Shown: positions 1 through 12,510 of the stretch, piece after piece
Numbering within the stretch: the first letter of the stretch is position 1
How the letters are laid out: each line of letters starts with the position of its first letter
Assembly (NCBI GenBank): GCA_039621445.1
Contig: CP154954.1
Coordinates: forward strand, 22,952,954-23,016,953
Source of the DNA: Euglena gracilis
Taxonomy: Eukaryota > Euglenida > Euglenophyceae > Euglenales
Reading direction: 5' to 3'
DNA length: 64,000 nt
Notes under the pieces: model-generated
Databases searched by the model: none
The model's input: the letters and a program-made list of their open reading frames with translations, nothing else
Told to the model about the DNA's origin: nothing
Made by a program: the position numbers and the translations under genes

Positions 1-2080
1 TGTTTGCCAGATTTTGGGTTCCAGCCAGGTCCAGCACAGCCGCCAGAGAGACAACCCCCCTCTGGACCACCGCAGAAAACATGTGTCACAGGGCTGCCCA
101 GCGGTTTTTGTTTTTTGAACGCACAGACAGCGATGAGCCACAGATTCTCAACCAGATGGCTCATTTCAGGTCGAAAACATATCTGCTTTTATCCCGTAAA
201 AAAAATGGTGGCTCAACAAGGCAATCAACACTCCAATTGACAAAAGGCTGATCAGCAACACAGATTTGTGAAAGGGTTGCGGCAGTGTGGGAATTTTGGG
301 AAATCCACCCAGAGAATTGTCTTTGTTTGTGCGCATATTCTGCCTGCAATTATGTCTCAGGAGTTGAGACAATCGTGGGCAAAAAATTGCAATTGGAATC
401 CGAATTTCAGTGCATATTTTTTTCCCTAAAACGCACATGTTCACCACTGTGAGAAAGAACGAGGTTCGTTTCAAGCCCGCACGAGCCTTTATCTCAACTC
501 GATGGGTCTTTTGGAAAGATTTGAGCTCGAGTTTAATAGAGGGTAGGACCGGGAGTTGCGTTTTTTTGTTTTGCTTTAACCCAAATTTCGGCCCAAATTA
601 AGGCCACATTTGGAACCTCATTTGTCCGATTTTTGGCCTCGATTGGCCTAAAGCAGTAAACTCTAACCCTATTCTCTCTCTCACCACAATCCTATCCCTA
701 CTCCACACATTTCCAGAACTCCAACTCGAAATTGTGCATGGAACACATTTCTGTTTGTATGCATGCATGCATACATGTCTGTAGGTCTGAATGAATGTAT
801 GTATGTATATTAATGTATGTATGTGTGTATGTATGTATGTACGTATGCCATATATTATATTTCAGGATCGTTTGAGAGTACTATTTTCTGACCAACAAAA
901 TATTGCAAAATTGGCTTCGCTCTTTTTCAGCATATCCTTCCATGGTCTATCCATGCAGTAAGCGCATCCAGCGACATATTTGTTTTGGGCCAAGTTCTTC
1001 CCATCCCGTGCAAGTGGCTGTTGGTTTGGGGCAGGGCCAAGGCAACCCCAACCCACCTGTGAACCCAGCCTTCCTCTTCCACTTCCTCAACCACCACCTC
1101 CTCCTTCGCCATCCCTTCAGGCAAGAAGATGCTGCGGCACAGCCATCTGTATGGGAGGGCCTATTTGTATGACTGCGCAGTGTTCGACTCTCGCATCCAG
1201 AGGTGTGCTTTGAGGGGAGGCGTTCAAAGCAGGGCGTCGCCTTGGATGGAGGGGGGCCCTTCGGGCAGCCAGCCAGCAACCTTTTTCCAGCTTTGAATCC
1301 CCCCCCATCAATGAGCTTTATTTATCTGCTTGCCCAAAAAGCGGCAGAACGGTGATCAGGGGTTTTCTTAAGCCGGAGGGGACCCAAACCTCCGGGGGGG
1401 GGGGGGGGGGTCCAGCCAGCCAGCCAGCCAGCATTTTTTTTTAGCCCACCTCCCAGTCAAGCGGACCCCTCCAAGGGCGGTCTGCTGAATTAAAGTTCGG
1501 GCCAGCCTGGCAAAGCCAGGCTGGCCCAAAAAAAAAGGCGCAAAACACCGGAAATTTTCGGAAAGGGGGTTCAAAAATGGCCCAAAGTGACATTTTTGGG
1601 TGGTATTTTATATTTCACCTCCAAATTTTGCAAAAGAAACCCGGCTGGATTTGGGGCTTTTTTGACTGCTTTTGGGGTTTTTGTCGGGTTGTTGGGTGGC
1701 GTCCAGCCAGTATCTTCTTTCCAGCCAGCACCCTTTTTCCAGCCGCCGCAGGACCCCTCCCCCCCAGGGGGTGCTTAAGAGAACCTCTGGTGGTAATGAA
1801 TTTTTTGCTGGCGAAAATCGGCTGAACAGCCCAAAGTTGGTGCTGAAGAATTTTCTGCATAATTGGCAGTTCTGGGCCTATTTTTTTTGTGGTGTTGTTG
1901 TTGTTGTTGATTTTTTTGGCGCCTGGTTTGACCTCCAGTCCAGCTGGGGGGCCGAGGGCGGGGGGTCAGCCAGCAGCTTTTTTCCGGCCAGCCCAAAGCT
2001 GGCCGGAAAACCCGCCTCTGAGCCCCAGAAGTCGTTAAGCGACGTCCTGATTCAGGGAAAAGCCACCCACTGACACCCAT
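1..2080. other. Intergenic DNA, no gene seen
   Basis: I see no exon with the GC-ending codon bias of the real genes here. The stretch holds a short ATGT microsatellite near 755-845 and one copy of the CAGC-type dispersed repeat (about 1385-1780) with related pieces to about 2010. Short frames here come from this repeat. Confidence 0.5.
1385..1780 (+). repeat. CAGC-type dispersed repeat, copy 1
   Basis: A poly-G run is followed by GTCCAGCCAGC, then about 100 bases later by GCCAGCCTGGCAAAGCC, an A-run, the words CCGGCTGGATTTGG, and again GTCCAGCCAG with TTTCCAGCC. The same words in the same order recur at 13585-13990 and 20830-21240, so this is a dispersed element of about 400 bp, not chance composition. 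No coding capacity or terminal inverted repeats are evident. Confidence 0.6.
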
Positions 2081-2174
2081 AAACCCCCCCCCCACCTATA
2101 AGAAACCCGTTTCTTATAGGTGGGTTTCCAAAAAAAATGGCCCAAGGGGTTTCTTGTAGGTGGGGGGGGGTTAC
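2081..2174. repeat. C-capped foldback element (word ACCTATAAGAAACC)
   Basis: The element starts with AAACCCCCCCCCC plus the word ACCTATAAGAAACC. A reverse complement of the word follows immediately, and a third, also reverse complemented, sits at the end before a G-run and TTA. It can fold into a hairpin at about 2090-2127. It is one of a set of elements of this design in the window. Confidence 0.6.
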
Positions 2175-2900
2175 GCCAGAGGCAGGCACGCCAGAGCGTG
2201 TGCTTGCCCGAGCCTTGCTAGATCTGGCTCACGTCCATTTTTTCACTTTGGCTTTGCGGGGTGGGGTGGCTCGCTCCAAAAGATTCTTTGGAAAAGAGAG
2301 AGGATGGGAATAAAACCCGAGCTGCCTTGCCTTGGCTCCCAATATGCAAATGGAACAGATGCTCAACTTGAGTTCCGTTCTTAATATCCAACCATGCTAA
2401 AGTCGTCGCCCTTTTCGGCCCTCAGGTGATCGCGCTTTTATATGTTCCGTCCCCGGCTCTCGGCAGGTTTGGCCAGCCCCCAGACGTGGTCAGCAATGCC
2501 GTCCACCTGGAAGTGTTCCCTGCCCCTGCCCCGGCAGGTGTGTGTTCATCAAATGAGAGGTGGGGGGAGGTTTGGTCCACTGTGCCCAAGGCTCATGAAG
2601 TGGTGAAGAAATGGGTTGAGGTTGTATTTTCATAGCAGTTTAGAAAGCAAAAGCCATTGGAATCAAATATTGAATACCAGTTTGGTTTGCGTTGTATTGT
2701 TTTTGAATTCAAATTCTGTGTTTCGGACCCATTTTGCTGACTGTCAAAAGTGTGTAAAGATAATCTTAACAACAAAATATCAGGCAGTCTAATATTATTG
2801 GTCACCCAGGGGTTCCAGTGGTCTGATGACAGAGGGTAATTAAAGGACCAGGGTTTGGATTCTGATTTGTCCCAATTTTGGTCTTAAACCGATTTTTTAT
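2175..2900. other. No gene seen
   Basis: Mixed-composition DNA with no exon-like codon bias, no splice-bounded open frame and no clear repeat unit. Confidence 0.4.
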
Positions 2901-2904
2901 TTAG

Positions 2905-3330
2905 ACAAATATATAATTTTGCATATATATTATATTATTGTATAATATGTATAATTTTATTTAATTGTATAATATATTTAAATTATTATATATTTTTATT
3001 ATTATTATTTATTATTATATATATTTATATATATTATATATTTTATATGATATATAGTTATATATAATTATATATGATTATGTATAATTATACATAATTA
3101 TATATGATTATATAAAACAACATAATGTATCATACATATTAATATCATATAATCTATTGTATAATATGTAATATATAATGTATAATCTTTAATGTAGATG
3201 CATAATGTATAATATATGATGGATAATAGAAAATTAATACATAATATATTTTGATATATAATATATAATGTATAATATAAATATAGTACGCATATAATGT
3301 GTAATGTATTATATATAATATACATATAAT
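2905..3330. repeat. AT-rich low-complexity tract
   Basis: More than 400 bases consist almost only of TATA/ATAT/AATA words (for example TATATAATTATATATGAT). Frames on either strand here are artefacts. A similar short AT tract lies at 4590-4690. Confidence 0.8.
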
Positions 3331-3371
3331 AAAAGATGGCATACGTTTATACGTGTATATATGGCATACGT

Positions 3372-3665
3372 TTAGATCAGCTATCCCCTCTTGGTCGGGG
3401 GGGGGGGGTAGCTGATCCAAACATGCAGCATAAAGGGTGATAATTTTCAGAAAGATGTTTTTCGGGTTATTGAAAGAACACGGAAGGCCAGGATTTAGGC
3501 GGTAATTTAAGCCTAATTTTGTGACCAAAGTCAGGCCAGAAGTTCGACTTAAATTTTAGTTTAAATCCCAACCCCTATTCTTTCAATAAACTAAAAATGC
3601 ATTTCCGAAAAGTGTCACCCTCTGTGCCAGATGTTTAGATGAGCTACCCCCCCCCCCCGACTGGG
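3372..3665. repeat. Foldback pair with AGCTACCCCC word
   Basis: GATCAGCTATCCCC and GGGGGTAGCTGATC lie close together at 3374-3418. GATGAGCTACCCCC with a C-run followed by GACTGGGAGGG is at about 3637-3668. The words form inverted pairs separated by about 220 bases. It resembles the other C-run-capped foldbacks but its outer limits are not clear. Confidence 0.4.
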
Positions 3666-3732
3666 AGGGAGGGATCTGGCCTAAATACATGCCATATTGT
3701 ATATACATAATTATGTACACACACACCCACCT

Positions 3733-3935
3733 ACATATATACGTATGTGTGTATGCATGTATGGATGGATGCACGCATGTATGTGTGTATGCAGGTATGT
3801 ATGTATGCATGTATGGATGTATGTATGTATGCATGTATGGATGTATGTATGTATGTATGTATGTATGTATGTATGTATGTATGTATGTATGTATGTATGT
3901 ATGTATGTATGTATGTATGTATGTATGTATGTATG

Positions 3936-3966
<31 letters not shown>

Positions 3967-4142
3967 TGTATGTATGTATGGATGGATGGATGGATGGATG
4001 GATGTAATGTATGTATGTATGTATGTATGTATGTATGTATGTATGTATGTATGTATGCATGCATGTATGTATGTATGTATGTATGTATGTATGTATGTAT
4101 GTATGTATGTATGTATGTATGTATGTATGTATGTATGTATGT
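3733..4142. repeat. (ATGT)n microsatellite, about 400 bp
   Basis: Near-perfect ATGT repeats with a GGAT block at about 3978-4003. All long frames through it (Met-Tyr-Val-Cys or His-Thr-Tyr-Ile repeats) are translation artefacts of a 4-base repeat, which reads the same cycle in all frames. Confidence 0.95.
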
Positions 4143-5214
4143 GCAAATGGAAGCAAGGTTCTACATACTCCAGGGGAACCAAGTGGAATCTCTGACGGAT
4201 TCAGGGAGGGTGGGCATTTAATTTAGGAATTAGCTTAGGGTTGGAACTGTCGCGCCGAAAATGGGCATTTTTGGGGACAGAATTAGTCTGGAATTTATCA
4301 CCTGTTGAATATGTTTTAGGGTGCCTTATTGCCTAAGATTTGCCCAATTGCGGCTAAATTTGGTTTTATTATGTCCGGAATGCAACCGAATTCCTTCCTA
4401 ATTTCCAAAAGGGGGTCCTCCAGGAATCCAGTCATAACCCCACTCTTATCCCAAACAATAACCCCGACTTGCTGGGGAAGTCGGACCCAGGTGCAACCAT
4501 ACGAACCCCCCCCCCGAAATGTTCTGCATGGCCCCGGGGGGCCATGGAAAACCTTGCTGCCATAAAAACATATGTATGTTATTTATGTTACATTATAATA
4601 TATATAAATATTGTATATGAATAATATTTGTATATATTTCATTAGTGTATTATAAGATGTTATATGTGATATATTATAGTATTAAGTGTATTTAACTGGT
4701 TTTATTTCAACTAGAATCGCTTGAAGATATATCAAATTGTAACCAGGCTGTATTTTAGTCGGGTGCTCCAAGGCCCAAAAATCCGACTCTCCCCCGGGGG
4801 GGTAGGGCACTCGGTAGGGCCTTGCAGGCACTCCGGCGCCGAAGGCGCCGGAAGGCTCAAAACAGACCTATTTTCAAGGAAAATGGCCTATTTTCTGAGG
4901 AAAGTTCCTGGGCACAGGCCGAAATCCGACCCCCCCTGAGGGGGTAGTGCCTGCCTGGGCAGGCACTCAAGGGCACTCCGGACCCCCCCGGGGGGGTTGG
5001 TAAAAAACAGCCTGATTGTAACTCAGTGACTCAGTAACCGAGTGCAACCCAAACCCTATCGTAACCCTAATCATCCCCAGCATGCCACTGGCCCCTGGCG
5101 GGCCAATGGTATGTGGCTGCCACATAATCTTAATCAAAGGCTCGGTCTGGATTGACCAGCTGTTCGTTTCGGCAACCCTCATGCTGAGGCCTCCGCTGTG
5201 TTGGCTGGCCCCAG
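4143..5214. other. Upstream region of ankyrin gene; GAGTGCC foldback words
   Basis: No convincing exon. Around 4785-5000 the words GGCACTC/GAGTGCC recur in both orientations beside C/G runs, and 4831-4849 is a small hairpin (CCGGCGCC-GAA-GGCGCCGG). The immediate upstream of 5215 could be a 5' untranslated region or an intron end. Confidence 0.35.
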
Positions 5215-5358
5215 GCATGGCGGCGTACGACGAGCTGGCCCTGCAGCGGGTCCCCGAGACCCGACTGGCACGGCACCTGCGGCACCTCGCATCCGCCGGC
5301 AGCCCCACGCCGTTCAAGCTGCAGCAATTGACACTGATGCTGGAGGGCATCACCGCAG
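5215..5358 (+). CDS. Ankyrin gene, probable first coding exon
   Basis: GC-ending codons run from ATG at 5217 (MAAYDELALQRV) to a donor GTATGG at 5359. The ATG has purine at -3 and G at +4, so it may be the start codon. However, CCCCAG just upstream could also be an acceptor, making this an internal exon. It leaves one base over, which the next exon completes to glycine. Confidence 0.55.
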
Positions 5359-5474
5359 GTATGGCTTTGAGTGCGTGGCTTGTTTTGTGATCCGCCCCCT
5401 TTTTGCTGTTTCATTGGTTTGTTTACTGGATTCTTTTATTGAATTATTGTAGTTATCATTGTCGTTGTTGTTGT

Positions 5475-5515
<41 letters not shown>

Positions 5516-8500
5516 AAGTTATTGGTGGTGGTGGTGGTGGTGGTGGTGGTGGTGGTGGTGGTGGTGGTGGTGGTGGTGGTGGTGGTGGTGGTGGCGGGTG
5601 GCGGGTGGCGGGTGGCGGGTGGCGGGTGGCGGGTGGCGGGTGGCGGGTGGTGGGTGGCGGGTGGCGGGTGGCGGGTGGTGGGTGGTGGGTGGCGGGTGGC
5701 GGGTGGCGGGTGGTGGGTGGTGGGTGGTGGTGTTAGTATTAGAAGTGGTGGTGGTGGTAGTGGTGGTGGTAGCATCATTATTATTATTATTGTTTGTTTT
5801 TGGTTTGCGGAACCCCTCATTTCCATCTTTTATGTTCATAAATATGTATATCAATGCATTCCATCATAGTAGCACATAGAAATTTTGCATATGATAACCT
5901 GGCAAAATTCGTTATTTGGGATATATTATTTTTTAAGATATTTTCTATCTGTTATGTATATTATTGTTCACAATAAAAAAATATTGTATTGTTCATTTCA
6001 TCTGATATCTTCTTTATTGGTCATCAATTTGTAGGTCTATATTGCAGTTTTAAGCATGCTTTCTTGCTTCCCTTGGGCCACCTCCGCCCACCCACGCACC
6101 CCCTCCAGGCTCATTGAAGTGCAACGAGGGGGACCTCCACGGCCGCACCGCCCTGCACCTCGCCTGCGAGCTCAGCACGCTGGGCGTCCCGGAGGCGGAG
6201 GCGGCGGTCCGGTTCCTGCTGCGGGTCGGGGCCAGCCTCTACCAGTGCGACCGGGCCGGGCTTCGGCCACTGGATGTGCTGCTGGTGTGTTGCCCGCGGT
6301 GGGGTGTCTTGGGGGATGGCCGTGTGCCCTGTTCAGACGGAACAGTGTCCGTTGAGTCTGGCATAGCCTTTTGTTGAAAGTGCTCATGGAGTTTAATTGT
6401 TCGCTGTTCTTGTTGCAGGTCTCTTTGCGAAAAAGATCATGCATTTTGTTCTCGAAACTGCAATGCCCAGGTTAAAACAGTACAATATCATAATGGCATA
6501 ATGGCAATTAACAACAACAAATAACATAAAAGTAGGTAAGTAACTTCCAGCAATAAACGTAATGAATTGATATATGTGTATTGGTGTTTGTGAGTAATTG
6601 CACACCTGCATTGGCTTTTTTCTCCATTTCTTTCGATTTGTGTGTGTGCCTTCACCGAAATATGCATGTGTTTTACTGCATCTAACCCCCCCCCCAAATG
6701 TAAGCAACCCCCTGTATAATCAACCCCCAAATGTACGCAATCTTTTGGCCAATTTTTGGCCAACACCCAAATATAAGCAACCAGGGATTCCCACAAATTT
6801 GTGCCACAAACAGTTGCGAATAATCACGAACCAGCACGAATTTGGAGAGTTTCCAAAATCACGAATAACCACGAATAAGCCACAATAATAATGAATGATA
6901 TTTTCTCTCGTTTATCAATTTGTCCCTCTGAAAATGGCTTTTCTATCAAGGATTAATTTCAAAGGGAAAACTACCATGAACCAGAGGTGAAAATTACTCA
7001 ATTTCTTGTCCTTTGTTGTCTGCTATCCTCTCTCTTATGCTCTTCTCCGTGCCCTCCCCTCTGTCCATCATTATAATCATCAGAGTCATCTCACCTGTTT
7101 TATTCCTGATGAAAATTTTGTGGAATTGGAGAACAGGTGGTTGGTGTTGGGCAGGATGGCATGCTGAATGGGGCATCACCGCCCTTACTTTATGACTTTT
7201 TGACTTATTGGAGCAATTTTGTGCCCTTTCCATCAAATTATAAATTTTGGCCATTGGTCAATCATTTTCTTTCATTATTGGGCCATTGTTGGCCATTTCG
7301 GGCATTTTGAATCAATTTTGGAATACATATATTTTTTTTGTTTTGTTTCTGCGGTCCTCCTTAAGCTTGACCCAGGCACCTAGACCATCCTTCAGAAAAT
7401 GTTTTTTCCCAAATATCTGCAATTTTTCACAAATTTCTGCGAAACACTGCAAAAATCTGCAAAATTGTTTTGTTTTACAAATGTGCATTGCTGTTTTGTG
7501 CAGGAAAAGGGAAAACCCGGACGCTGTTTGGGTAGCACGAATAATCATGAATATTCACCAATATTCACAAATCAGAATTCATGGTCATCAGCACGAACTT
7601 GTGGGAATCCCTGAAGCAACCCCTGACTGGACTATATGAAGGAGTTTCCATTAAAACGGCGTAAAAGCAGCAACAAATGTAAGCAGCCCCCAAATATAAG
7701 CCACCCCTGGAGCCTGTTTTCAGAAACTCAAGTATAAGCAACTGGTTGTTTAAATTGTTGGGGGCGGTTACACATAAGACAAGCCTAAATCCCGCGTTGA
7801 CTGGAATGGATTTGGTGGTGGGAGGTACACATCGTGGGCTGTACGAAGACAGTTGGCCATAAGGGGTTGACCAAACTTCTGGTGTTTTTGCCAACCCTGC
7901 CTGTCGAAAGTGAAAGGGAGTTTACCTTGCTGTATCGATCAATCATTTCCATCATGGATCCCCAACCCTCTGAATAGGAGACATCTGGTCAACTCAGAAA
8001 CAGCCATTTTTCATTGAAATTTTCATCTGCCTTTGGAGGCCCTCAAATCCCCTCCAAAAAAGGACGCTGGGAGCATCATATTTGAGGGGGGAGAGTTTGC
8101 CCCTCCGTTGGCAGGGAGGAGGAGATAATTTTTATTTGAATTTTATTGAGAGGTTGGTGACCTGAGGAGGGGTTCGGTGGGTGGGTCCAAACTACTGAGT
8201 GGGTACCCCCAAGGGGGGGGGGTAACCCCCTGTTGTTCAGTGCATTGTGCCAGAAGAAGGTTTGGTTGCCAAAAATGGGGTCCCTGCCAACCAGGGTACC
8301 AAGAGAGAGTTGGTTTTGAACAGGGGAAGGGGCCCTCCCCCCCCCCCGGGCTGGGGGGGCCGGGACCCCCTGGAACCAACATTTTTTCTTCCCTGGCACT
8401 TTGCGCTAGAAGAATTATTTTTTATCATCTGTTTTGTCAATTTGGTAAAAAGAAATTCAGCCTGAAAACGCAATTTGGGCACTTTTGAAGCCCCTCGAAA

Positions 8501-10005
8501 ATTCGCACTGGATTTTATCCCAGGGGGGTCGACCAGGTTTTGTGCAGTGCTGAGCTCTTCACGTGCATACTGCAGCAGCTGTTTGGGGCGTGTGGCAGCC
8601 AGGGCCTAGCGGGCCCAGCCTGGCGGCAGGCGGCCCGGCACGGTTTGGTCGGCCCGGCGGTCCGGCTCATTTTCGGTTCCAAAACAGTTTTTCCGGGTCC
8701 GGGAGGCCAAAAAATATGGTTTCGGGCAAAAAGGATTTTGATTTCTTTCGACTTTTTCGACCCAAAAAAGGCCGAAATCGACTAAGTCAAAATTTTTCAA
8801 AACACGCCAAAACTTTTCAAAATGGCCAAAACTTTTCAAAAGATTGGCCAAAAAATGGGCTAGGCGGGGAGTTGCAGGAAATCAAAATACTGTTAGATAG
8901 GGCATTTCAGGTGTCCAGACATTTCCTTTAATTCCCCACCATTTTTTGAGAAATTTTAGAAAACTGATTTTTTTTGGCCCCCCACAAAAGCGGCCAAAAC
9001 GGCCAAGTCGCGCTCTACAAGGTTTGGACCCCATCGTGGGTGAATAACTCGAGCCTGGCGGGGAGTTGGGGGTCAAACAAAGGTGATTCCAAAACTAGAA
9101 ATCCAGTCGCTCACGACTGAAAAAGGAAAAGAAATAAGAAAAGGAAAAATCCCGGCTCCGGGAACAGAGCCAGGATCATGGTGATAATCCGCCGGTTCCC
9201 GAGGTGGCCCAGACCCGGGAGGGGGGGGGGGCGGGGGGCTTCGACCCCCCTTTTCGCCCAGGGCTAGGCTTCGCTTTACCCATAAAGGGATAAGAGCTGA
9301 GTGACCCCCGCCTCCCCCCTTCTCACTCAATACCCTGCTCTCAACCCTCCCCACCACCATGCTTGGGAGTGTCTGCGTGCCGATCTGCTCCCTCTTCTCT
9401 CCCGCGCCTTTACAAAGCCTCGCCCCCCCCCACTCTCTCCCTGCCCATTCCACAGGCCCACCCCTCCTGCCCCGCCAGCCTCGTGCGCTCCCTGCTGGCG
9501 TACCGGGCGCAGTTCTACCCATTCACCGACCCGGCCCAGCGGTGGGCCCCACTGGCCGCTCCGCGGTTCCCCGCGGTGCCCCTCGCGTGGCAGCCGCCCA
9601 AGCCGGTAGTGTACGCCGCAGCCTCCACCGTCCAGCCCAACATCTTGTATTTTCTACAACAGGACGGGTACACCCTCTGTCCCTGTATTGTCCATGGTCC
9701 ATCGATGGGCTCCGCACTGTTGCTCTTTTCACATCACCAATCTCTTTTTTCTGGCATTGTTGGTACTGTTTGCCCTGCTTTTGGGCTTATTGGATGTCCA
9801 ATTTGGCCTATAATGGCCCAATAATGGAAGAAAATGATTGACCAATGGCCAAAATTTACAAAATTGGATGGAACAAGCACACAATAATGCCAAATTGGCC
9901 AATTGGCCTATTTTTGTTTCTGCATATCTTTCTGTTCATGTATGTTTTATGTTTATGTATATGTATATGTTTACAGCCATACATGTATATGAATATGTAT
10001 GTGTA

Positions 10006-10104
<99 letters not shown>

Positions 10105-12344
10105 GTGTGTATATGTATGTGTGTATATAAATTTTCAATTGATGACAAGAATAATATCATTGCATATCTGTAAAAAAAAATTTCAGTTTATGCTGCAATT
10201 CATTTTTCAAGTCTCTTATTTCATCATCATGTGCATGAAAGGTGGTAAATGTAGTGTAACCCAATTATTAATCCATTATCGTCTTTTGTATTCACATTTT
10301 ATGTAAAGGTTCAATTCCTCTATTGGTTGAAATACCCCCTATCTTTTTAACATAATTTTATTCCGCCGTAATTGAGGGCCGTTTTGTTTGAAGCTGCTTG
10401 TTGTTGACTCCCCCAGACCAGGGGAGGGTCCATACCACTCCTTTGGTGGGAATACCAGGACCGCCCCTTAGAAAATTTTTGCATTTGGCCCATTTTTTTT
10501 TTGCTGCAAAGTGACCAAACCCGAATTTTCGGCCGGTTCAGGCAAAATTTTTTGTTCTGGTGCAAAGGGCTGGCATGAGAGCAGTAAGTGTTGCCTTGCC
10601 TTGCCATTGCCCCTCCCTCCCACTGGACCAGAGAGGGAGAGAGGGTTCCATACCATTCCCCGCCTGGCTCTACGTCAAATCCTGGACTCAGGTCGATCGT
10701 TGTGGCGGACCCCTACATCCACTGCGTCCGCTTGCTTTTGCCCAAGACCGCTGCTAGCGAGTACGGCTACAGTTTTGTCGTCCTGCCCCCAGCAGGCGAG
10801 GAGGTGTCGCGATGCACGCGGCGGTGTTTCAGGTGAGAGTGAGTATGGTTATGGAGAGTGAGAGTGTGAGTATGGTTTTCTGTGGAGGCTCACACATCGT
10901 TAGCAGGATCCCCAGTTTTTGGTACAGTCTTTTCCACGCCTTCCCCTGCCCGATTATTAAGGCTGCCCTGGTCTTTTATTGCATGGCCAGCACAGCTGCA
11001 TTGCCATATGTCAGTGGCAGGGCATCGCTGAAGTGGATTCCACCCCCCCCCCCGAGGAGTCCAGCCAGCCAGCCAGCCAGCTTTTTTTCTAGCCAGCAGC
11101 CTTTTTCCGGCTTTCCCCCCTCCCCGTCGACAACAACTACGACAGTTTATTTATCCAGCCAGTATGTTTTGCTTTTGGAGGTGCCAGACAATGGGCAAAT
11201 ATTGGGTGGGGTTTACGCCCTAGTCAGTGGCCCAATGGCCCACGCAAATAAAGCATGGGCATGGGGAGCATGGGCATGTGTGCTGCAGCCACTGCCTCTC
11301 CCTTCCTCACTCGGCCACTCCCCTCCCCCAGGACGCCACCGACATGCTCCTGTTCGCGTCAGGCATGCTGGTGGCCGTCTCCCTGCCCAGCAACTTGGAT
11401 GCCGACGAAGTGGGTCTGAGCCACTTTGCTCCCCACTGCCTCCTTGTCCTTGCCTTGCTGTCTCCCAAAGGAAAGTCTGTGTTTGCGTGGAGGTTTTGTA
11501 GTTGTTTTCCTTTTTGAAACGAAACCAAATGATTTGGCTCATTTCCTGCAGATGTCAGTCTGCTTTTTTTAGTATAATAAAATTGCGGTCAGCAAGTAAA
11601 TACAAAGTAGTGATAGTAAGTGGTTATAATTAGGAGTAAACCCCCCAAATATAAGCCCCCCCAATTTTGAAGCCCCCCCCCAAATAAAAGCCCCCCCAGG
11701 GGGTTTGGTTTTGCCGCCCAAATATAAAGCCCCCCCCTGATGTGGAGCCGGACGATGGTGTCATTCAGGAAAAAGTTGAAAAAATTTGGGTGCATACAAC
11801 ATTTTTTTTCACCGTTGCTCCATTTTGGACAATAATTGCACATTCTTTGAAAAATGGGTGGTACACAGCGAAAATTTGGCATAAAATTTGGCAGTTGGCC
11901 ACAATTGAAGGCCATCGAAAGTCATAGAGGCCACCCAAAAAAGTTTGATCCCCCCAAATATAAACCCCCCCCCGAGGTTCTTGAAATCCCATCCAAATAT
12001 AAAGCCGGGGGGGGGGGCTTTTTATATTTGGGGGGGGGTTAAATTTTAGTTTAATTGTGCTGATTAAAAACCAGGTTTTGTGAGTTACAGCTCCATAGCA
12101 AGCAGATTAGTTTGTCAGGTATTCCTGCCCGACGTCATTTTGCTGAATGTTTGACGCAAAGTCACTGCATCCTCTTTTGGGAGGCCCATTGTTTGGTCGC
12201 TTTCTTCTCCTCTGCAGGCACCACCCGGCGCCAGACATGTGTCTCCTTCCTGGCCAGTGCTGCCGCGCTACAGGGGGCATCCCCTGCCTGTTGTATCTCC
12301 TGGGACGGTGTGTGGGTGGGTGGTTGGGTGTGTTTGTGAGTGCA

Positions 12345-12376
<32 letters not shown>

Positions 12377-12423
12377 TGTGTGTGTGCTGTGTGTGTGGGT
12401 GGGTGTGGGTGTGTGTGTGGGTG

Positions 12424-12510
<87 letters not shown>

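Noticed and set aside
3583-4226. Long frames of Tyr-Ile-His-Thr or Met-Tyr-Val-Cys repeats on both strands (also 30389-30829)
   Set aside because: They are translations of (ATGT)n, open in every frame, with no flanking gene signal.
5350-5879. Poly-Val/Gly and poly-Thr/His/Pro frames
   Set aside because: Product of GGT and GGGTGGC repeats inside an intron of the ankyrin gene.
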